In this document: piece after piece, positions 59,001-64,000 of the stretch
Position numbering within the stretch: the first letter of the stretch is position 1
Layout of the letters: each line of letters opens with the position of its first letter
Assembly (NCBI GenBank): GCA_039619475.1
Contig: CM077115.1
Location: 415,532,557 to 415,596,556, forward strand
DNA length: 64,000 bases
Direction of reading: 5' to 3'
Source: Icerya purchasi
Taxonomy: Eukaryota; Arthropoda; Insecta; Hemiptera; Monophlebidae
Position numbers and translations under genes: made by a program
The notes under the pieces: generated by a model
Database searches by the model: none
The model's input: the letters and a program-made list of their open reading frames with translations, nothing else
What the model was told of the DNA's origin: nothing

Positions 59001-62000
59001 ATATTATGTTTGAGAAAATACTTTTTTTTTTTTTTTTTATCTTGAAGCAGCTTTGTAATAACGTATGTATGTATTTAAGAAAATATACACGCGAATGTGT
59101 ACAAAACGTAATAATTAACAATTGTAAAGCACGTACGAAAAAATTTTCTAGTTTTAGGATTTATTTTAATTTGCTCGACCGTATCATTTTTTTTTTATTT
59201 TTTTTCAGCGGACCAGCTTCCAAATTGATTTTAAAATTTTCAATTGCCGTTTGGAGTAGCTTTCTTGGAGCTATTCTCGTATTTCCAGGTTTAAGATTAG
59301 CCCGAATGCACTATGATATTCTAACGTAAGTGAACATGGCTTTTCAAAATGATAAAAGAATAATTATATTTTATGAAATATCATCGAAGTAAACTCCAGA
59401 GATGACTTATATAAAAAATGGTATTATAGAATCAAAGTTTATGTTGAAAGCGTTTCTTTTTTATTTTAGCAGTTATAATGATCTACGTAATGTAACCAAA
59501 AATGTTTAGAGAGAATAAACAGTAAATTAAACAAAGAGAAGGAACCGTGAATGAATCTGAAGCAAAAAAAATTGCGCATTCCGAGAAAAGCGTGGCATTT
59601 TATTTGCTCTATTGCTTTAATTTATGGATAATTGGCCAGATTAATACTTTATAGGTTGCAAAGTAAGAAGTAAGGATTATTTAAAATAATTACTTTGATT
59701 ACTAGCGAGACATTAAAATATCTTCATGCAGCACGCATAGTTAGTTAATAAGTTCTAATTAGAATATTATTTCTCTACCTGAATATTAAAACGCAGTTCT
59801 GTGTTATGTGTGCGTGGTTTATTTAGTTTTTGCCCGAACATATATGCAATAATTGTACGCAGAGAAAATGAAATCGAAGTTCAGCGGAAATATTAAATTT
59901 AGATCACTGTTTTATTAATATTATACTAAATGTAAATGAATGAATGAATTTCATTATCGAAATTCTCAAATGTTTGGTAATGTTGCAAAACTAAAAAAGT
60001 ACTGTCACAATAGTAAGAAATTTTATTTGCAAAAGGATTCCTTTTTTCTTTTTCAGATATTGCGGAGAAAAAAAAGTCCTTCTGACCGTGCTAAATATTA
60101 ATTTTCTTTCTCCGTTACTATTATGCTTGCTCTGGATAAAACCGATATCGCACGAATATTTCACGGCTAGGATATTTTTCGGCATGTCAAAACCGTTGTA
60201 AGTATTTTTGAATTCTAACAATCGTATTATTAATCGTGAAATATCTATTATATAAATATACTAGCCACTGCTGTTGTTTACCCGCGGATTAATAGGTGTT
60301 TAAATCTTTTATTTTTTCACTTTTTATATGATGAACTCTGTATTTCCGCTAAAGATATTTCATCAGTACAGTTTTCCTTTTGAAAATACTATTAATACAA
60401 CCATTAAAACAAACTTCAAGTACATTTGATAGCAATAAACCACAGCAGTGTAGGGAAGGTTTAAGATTTGAATATAAATAAAATTTCTGGTAGTAACTAT
60501 AAAATTCATGATACAGGATTCTTTATTAATTTCTCTGTAATTTTGATATATATATTTTTTTAATATAACATTGCTAATACATTCCTTAGTTACCAAGTTA
60601 TGTATTTAAATGTGCAAAGAAATAAAAAAAAATAAATAAAAAGATATTATAAAGAATTATTTATGATGTGTTTTTACGTAATTAATACTTGCGAATATGC
60701 AGTCACTCTATACTATGTCAACGTTATAAAGCTCCTTCTCGCGACTCTATTATTTTTTTCTTTTTTTACTGAAATAGTTATTAGAATCAACTAAGATTCA
60801 TTTCTGAAAATCGCATTGTTATCATTACTGCGGTTATCTGTTTTTTACTTTTTCTTGATTATTCCATTTTCCTGATACCATTTCATTGTTTTGTAAACTG
60901 TGCATCTACTTTCCCGTTTGCTTCCCTGGGCTTTAAATGTAAATAATGTTTATTTTTTGTGGGTGATTTTAATTTATTCTCTCTAGAAGACGTATTTATC
61001 ACCCTTCAACAAAAATTCTCTTCACGTTCAGCTGACGATTTCCGGTCTTTTTATCAGTTGTGTTTGTCGCGATTTAACAAAAAGTTTCAGCTATCAATTT
61101 TAAAAATGTATATAATAAATTTTCCGCCTCTTCACCCCTTGTGACCATAGAATACTAAGTTATAAGTCGGATGCAAGTTGGTCATACACTAATCATCGAT
61201 AATTACGTATTTAAGAGGACATTTAGTCCACTTACGCATCCCTGTTTTGGTCTCGTTCCCGTCGAGCATCTTATAAGAATTAAAAATTAGAATTAAAAAA
61301 AAATCGGCTTCGATACTACAAATGAAAAAGTTAGTCAACTATTTCATCTTACTTTTCTCACGTGACTAATAATTTAATTCGACATTAAAACTAATGAGAA
61401 AATAAAGAAAATCAAAAAGTAAATTTGAAAACCTTTTCTTTGCAACATTGTGACCACTAAAATTAATGTTGCTCGCCCCCCGCCTTCCACCTTTTTTTTT
61501 TTTAAATATTACGCGATAAATCATGTACTAAAACCTGTCCCCGAAATAAATCTACTTAACTGCGAAAACAGAACTTAAATCCATCCAGTAGTTTTATCGC
61601 GAACACATTGACAGATAGACGGATAGATTTTTTAACTTAATAAACAATACATGTATCGCTACATATTTACTAAGGACGTGAAAAAAATTTTTTTTTATTG
61701 CTCTTCTCCCCAGGTACTGTTATCGGTACTTCCATTATACTGAAACTTATATTAACGTTTCTCGTCGTTAGTGGTTTATGGTATCGAGTACTGCGATTCT
61801 GTACTACTTTCTTGTTCAAAATTAAATTGATCGAGTTGTGCCAAATGTGTCCTTGTAAACACCTGCTTTAGGATAGTATTATATTTAGAACTTGAAATTT
61901 TCTAGATCGGTTACGAAGTGAGCGAATAATAATTTAAGTAAAAACAGAAGGGTATATAATAGGATGTTTCTTTAAATTGTATTTTAGTGAATATATTAAT

Positions 62001-62200
62001 AATATTTATTCTGTTCATTCAACAGACTTTCGTTACAGGCCTTTGAAAGTTTACGTTTAGCACTGATTGTTGCGAGCATGATGGTAAGATTAATTACCAT
62101 GCCGATTTATTTGCAAGCCTATTTGAACATGGCCTATTATCGGGTTAAAGATCTAAAGTCGGAAGTTGGAAAAATTACAAATATCGATCTTCAAAAGAAG
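50985..62200 (+). CDS. TMEM161: TMEM161 multi-pass membrane protein (3' end outside the window)
   Basis: Exons: 50985-51088, 51239-51383, 52107-52220, 53287-53366, 58383-58598, 59209-59325, 60057-60197, 62026-62200. All junctions are GT-AG and in phase, giving 364 codons without a stop. Diagnostic blocks in order: ALLGTQLVITLITVSLIQKL, FSRWLLCSTG, LFRYLYPTNSELR, EYRWLVDF, VKIISSLTSEYFR, FPGLRLARMHYD, WIKPISHEY, IYLQAYLNMA and IDLQKK. These follow vertebrate TMEM161A/B closely, with several membrane segments throughout. The initiator Met exon is not certain, and about a quarter of the protein should lie beyond 64000. The molecular function is poorly defined; vertebrate TMEM161B is linked to cardiac rhythm and brain development. 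Confidence 0.93.
51239..51383 (+). CDS. TMEM161: TMEM161 exon
   Basis: Encodes LFRYLYPTNSELRLLLNAP then a Lys/Arg/Asn-rich loop and VFQIPKNLDIE. Donor GAA|GTAAGT. Confidence 0.95.
52107..52220 (+). CDS. TMEM161: TMEM161 exon
   Basis: Encodes ITPMDLVHLRFYQEYRWLVD then FALYSTIVYFLTE. Donor GAG|GTAAAT. Confidence 0.95.
53287..53366 (+). CDS. TMEM161: TMEM161 exon
   Basis: Encodes VYSSFSYISNEINLSMLWCF then IVLIYS. Donor GT|GTATCC is chosen because it alone gives the family's 'VKI' join with the next exon. Confidence 0.88.
55978..56062. repeat. (TA)n microsatellite with GT and TACA variants
   Basis: About 25 TA units followed by GTGTGT and TATACACATATA. The Tc1-like element begins directly at its right end, using a TA as target. 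Confidence 0.9.
56063..57713 (+). mobile_element. Tc1/mariner-like element, 1651 bp, inactive
   Basis: Flanked by TA. Termini CAGTGAGTTACAAAAATATT and AATATTTTTGGAACTCACTG are inverted repeats, and pairing continues to roughly 80 bases. Transposase pieces in order: helix-turn-helix VIFNRSKGLNGLEISKLLKT and GRPTKIS (56500-56640), APKVAIEINTRTEKKVSLQA (frame-shifted), then the DDE core. The first catalytic Asp block reads FTGEFKINIDG, where 'FTDE' is expected. The second is QDNDPKHKA (57148-57174). The third region reads SPGYNPIENL then a stop where Trp belongs (57267). At least two frame breaks and three stops. It lies in TMEM161's largest intron. Confidence 0.9.
58383..58598 (+). CDS. TMEM161: TMEM161 exon
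   Basis: Encodes KIISSLTSEYFRGVESIGER, then a membrane span VVVMGFVYLVTVMIILII, then IETGLDSAYADFSTGAIRF. Donor CA|GTGAGT. Confidence 0.95.
59209..59325 (+). CDS. TMEM161: TMEM161 exon
   Basis: Encodes GPASKLILKFSIAVWSSFLG then AILVFPGLRLARMHYDIL. Donor AC|GTAAGT. Confidence 0.96.
60057..60197 (+). CDS. TMEM161: TMEM161 exon
   Basis: Encodes LNINFLSPLLLCLLWIKPIS then HEYFTARIFFGMSKP. Donor TT|GTAAGT. Confidence 0.95.
60250..61640 (+). repeat. Possible decayed LINE-type remnants
   Basis: CTAGCCACTGCTGTTGTTTACCCGCGG near 60261 and ATCGCGAACACATTGACAGATAG near 61597 resemble sequences common at the two ends of arthropod LINE copies. A pyrimidine-rich segment with a short frame GDFNLFSLEDVF at 60962 could be an endonuclease scrap. 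Weak evidence throughout. Confidence 0.3.
62026..62200 (+). CDS. TMEM161: TMEM161 exon (last one in the window)
   Basis: Encodes LQAFESLRLALIVASMMVRL, then PIYLQAYLNMAYYRVKDLK and ITNIDLQKK. Donor AAG|GTATAA, phase 0. The following family block 'VARVFYYLC' is not in the remaining 1.8 kb. Confidence 0.93.
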
Positions 62201-62239
62201 GTATAATAATAATAATGTTAATAGTAGTGATAAAATAGT

Positions 62240-64000
62240 GAAGGGCTCACATACCCCTGAAATTTAAAAAAAAAAAAAGATTTTTTTTGCAGATTTTTAT
62301 TCTTTGTACTTTTAAGAAACTTTCAAAAAAAAAAAATTAAGAAAATTCCACTCCGTTACAAAGTTATAGCAATAATTATGACCGGATATCCGGTTGGGAC
62401 GGCTACTTGGCTAACTACCGTGTCTTGTTCGACAACTGCGGTTCATATTTCTTTTGTTCGTGAAACCGATTTCTTAGAAAACAAGGTCGTTTGTAGAATA
62501 ACATTTGTAATATTATCTGTCAACGATGTGTAAATGGCGGTATGACGATTTTGAATTCGTTTTCTTTATTCGAATCTTCTGTGAAGTTGAAGATTCTTAA
62601 TATTAATTGATTGTTGTCTTTTGAAAAGTATAATATGTGTGTTTTTTTGAAAATTTTAAAAATATTTAAACGTCGTTCAGTCGATCGCAAAGGATCAAGA
62701 GATCAACGTGATATTGGTCCAAGGAAGAAGAGAGGTCTTCCCATAGCTGAAGCTATGGAATCTTTAATTGATTTTACAAGTACAGCCGCAACGAAAATTA
62801 CGTGTACAATCAGTGGATATTGTTAAGAAAAGTAAACGTGGACATGGATTTAAACTTAATATATTTTTTACAAAAGTGTAATGAAGACATTAAAAGCATA
62901 AATTCATCTCCACTGATCAACTCATCGGCATACGAAATAAAAAGAAGATTCGCATTCAGTATGCGCCTCCTCGGCAACGGATTGAAGGCCATGCAACTTT
63001 TTTGTGGTATTATGGATCTGCCAACTTGTATCGTTCAAAAAGTTTGCTATCATGTGTAATGTTGAAGAAGCCGTGGAAACTGTTGCTGCAGCATCAATAA
63101 AGCTTGCTGCTAAAAACGAACTATCGAAAGCTGCAGAGCAAAATTATTTAGAATTATCCATTGATGAAATAATTATGTTTAGCGATGGAACATGGATGAA
63201 AAGAGGATTTTCATCTCTTTTCGGTGTAGCTGCACTCATTGGACATTTTACTGGAAAAGTGGTTGACTTTGTTGTAAAAAGAGCTTACTGCAAAGAATGT
63301 GTGGTTCGTGAAAAAGATATAGACACTGTAGAGTATGATTTATGGTTTGATGAGCATCAAGCATTGTATTCCGCAAATCATGGCGGGAGCGTAGGAAAGA
63401 TGGAGCCTAATGCCGTAGTAACATTGTTTCAAAGATCTGAAGAATTACTTGGTGTAAAATATCAGTACTACATCGGAAATGGAGATTCAAAAACATTTTC
63501 CGCGATCTTAGAAGTTCGGCTCTACAAGGATGTAAAAGTAAAAAAGAAGGAATGCCGTATGGGTTCGCAATTCCGAAAATTAATCAACGAAAGTAGAAAA
63601 TCTAATTCACTAAAAAGTGAGCCTGGAACATCAGATCAGCATCTACAGTCAAATCTCAGTGGCAAACGAAAATTGACAGCAACATTAATAGATGAACTAA
63701 ATCTTTACTTCGGATTGGTAATAAGAAATAATATAAATTCTTTTGAAGATATGAAGAAAGCCATATGGGCGACCTTTTATCACAAAATATACACGGACGA
63801 AAATCTTCAGTATTCTTATTGTCCTCTAGGTAGCAACAGTTGGTGTGATTGACAGAAGACACAACTTTTGTCCATAAGCCCCATCACCTGAAATCGTACA
63901 AACGGCAATTAAATCCATATATGGGGCATTGAATAGCGATCGGATTTATTAGAAAAGTGCTTGGGTGGATTTACCTAAAACAATAATGAGAGTCTCAGTG
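62240..64000 (+). pseudogene. Mutator-like transposase element, runs off the window end
   Basis: Coding pieces: 62674-62826 (basic N-terminus), 62833-63058 (SSPLINSSAYEIKRRFAFSM then LLGNGLKAMQLFCGIMDLP), and a long open stretch 63004-63852. The long stretch holds the catalytic domain: SDGTWMKRGFSSLFGVAALI (Asp block at 63181), then a CKEC zinc-type pair. HGGSVGKMEPNAV, YYIGNGDSKTF and CPLGSNSWC follow. After a stop at 63850 the family block LLEKCLGGF and NNNES continue to the edge (63950-64000). The order matches the Mutator-like transposase domain proteins of insects. GNGDS replaces the usual GDGDS. Frame breaks near 62826, 63050 and 63850 mean it is inactive. It sits in a TMEM161 intron. 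Confidence 0.85.

Overview
This is a stretch of an animal nuclear genome, most likely an insect (possibly hemipteran, which is only a guess). It is AT-rich and intron-dense, with GT-AG introns, long microsatellites and homopolymer runs, and many decayed transposons of insect-type families. There is no bacterial-style operon structure. The real genes are split into short exons, most too small to stand out as open reading frames, so I assembled them by matching splice sites, reading phase and family motifs.

Three host genes can be assembled. (1) 3251-40762 (+): a complete 13-exon gene for a secreted animal haem peroxidase (peroxinectin-like) of 659 residues. All phases agree, the exon total is 1980 nt, and I found no frameshift or premature stop. 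Its fold motifs are intact, but the haem-linking Asp and Glu, the distal His and the catalytic Arg are all replaced, while the proximal His remains. It looks like a haem-peroxidase pseudoenzyme and is the most interesting thing in the window. (2) 50348-46434 (-): an RRM nucleolar protein of the NIFK (MKI67 FHA-domain interacting) family, four exons plus a candidate last exon at 45290-45514. (3) 50985 to beyond 62200 (+): TMEM161, a conserved multi-pass membrane protein, eight exons seen, 3' end missing from the window. Genes 2 and 3 are head-to-head with a probable shared promoter at 50349-50984.

Much of the recognisable non-genic sequence is transposon-derived. 0-5 kb: a hAT transposase tail split by a hAT MITE, then 3' pieces of non-LTR retrotransposons. 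5-15 kb (peroxidase intron 2): a fold-back element and two long decayed non-LTR copies in opposite orientation. 15-21 kb (intron 3): decayed Jockey-like reverse transcriptase with a second retroelement nested in it. 22-29 kb (intron 5): an inverted pair of repeat arrays surrounding a deleted piggyBac element. 32-36.5 kb: a second hAT MITE, a Jockey-like ORF1/endonuclease fragment, a hairpin MITE and an RTE-like fragment. 45.9-48.4 kb (NIFK introns): a tRNA-derived SINE with target duplications and a Mutator-like fragment. 53-64 kb (TMEM161 introns): a Tc1-like element with long terminal inverted repeats and a larger Mutator-like copy running off the window end. About 40.8-45.3 kb is intergenic with nothing recognisable.
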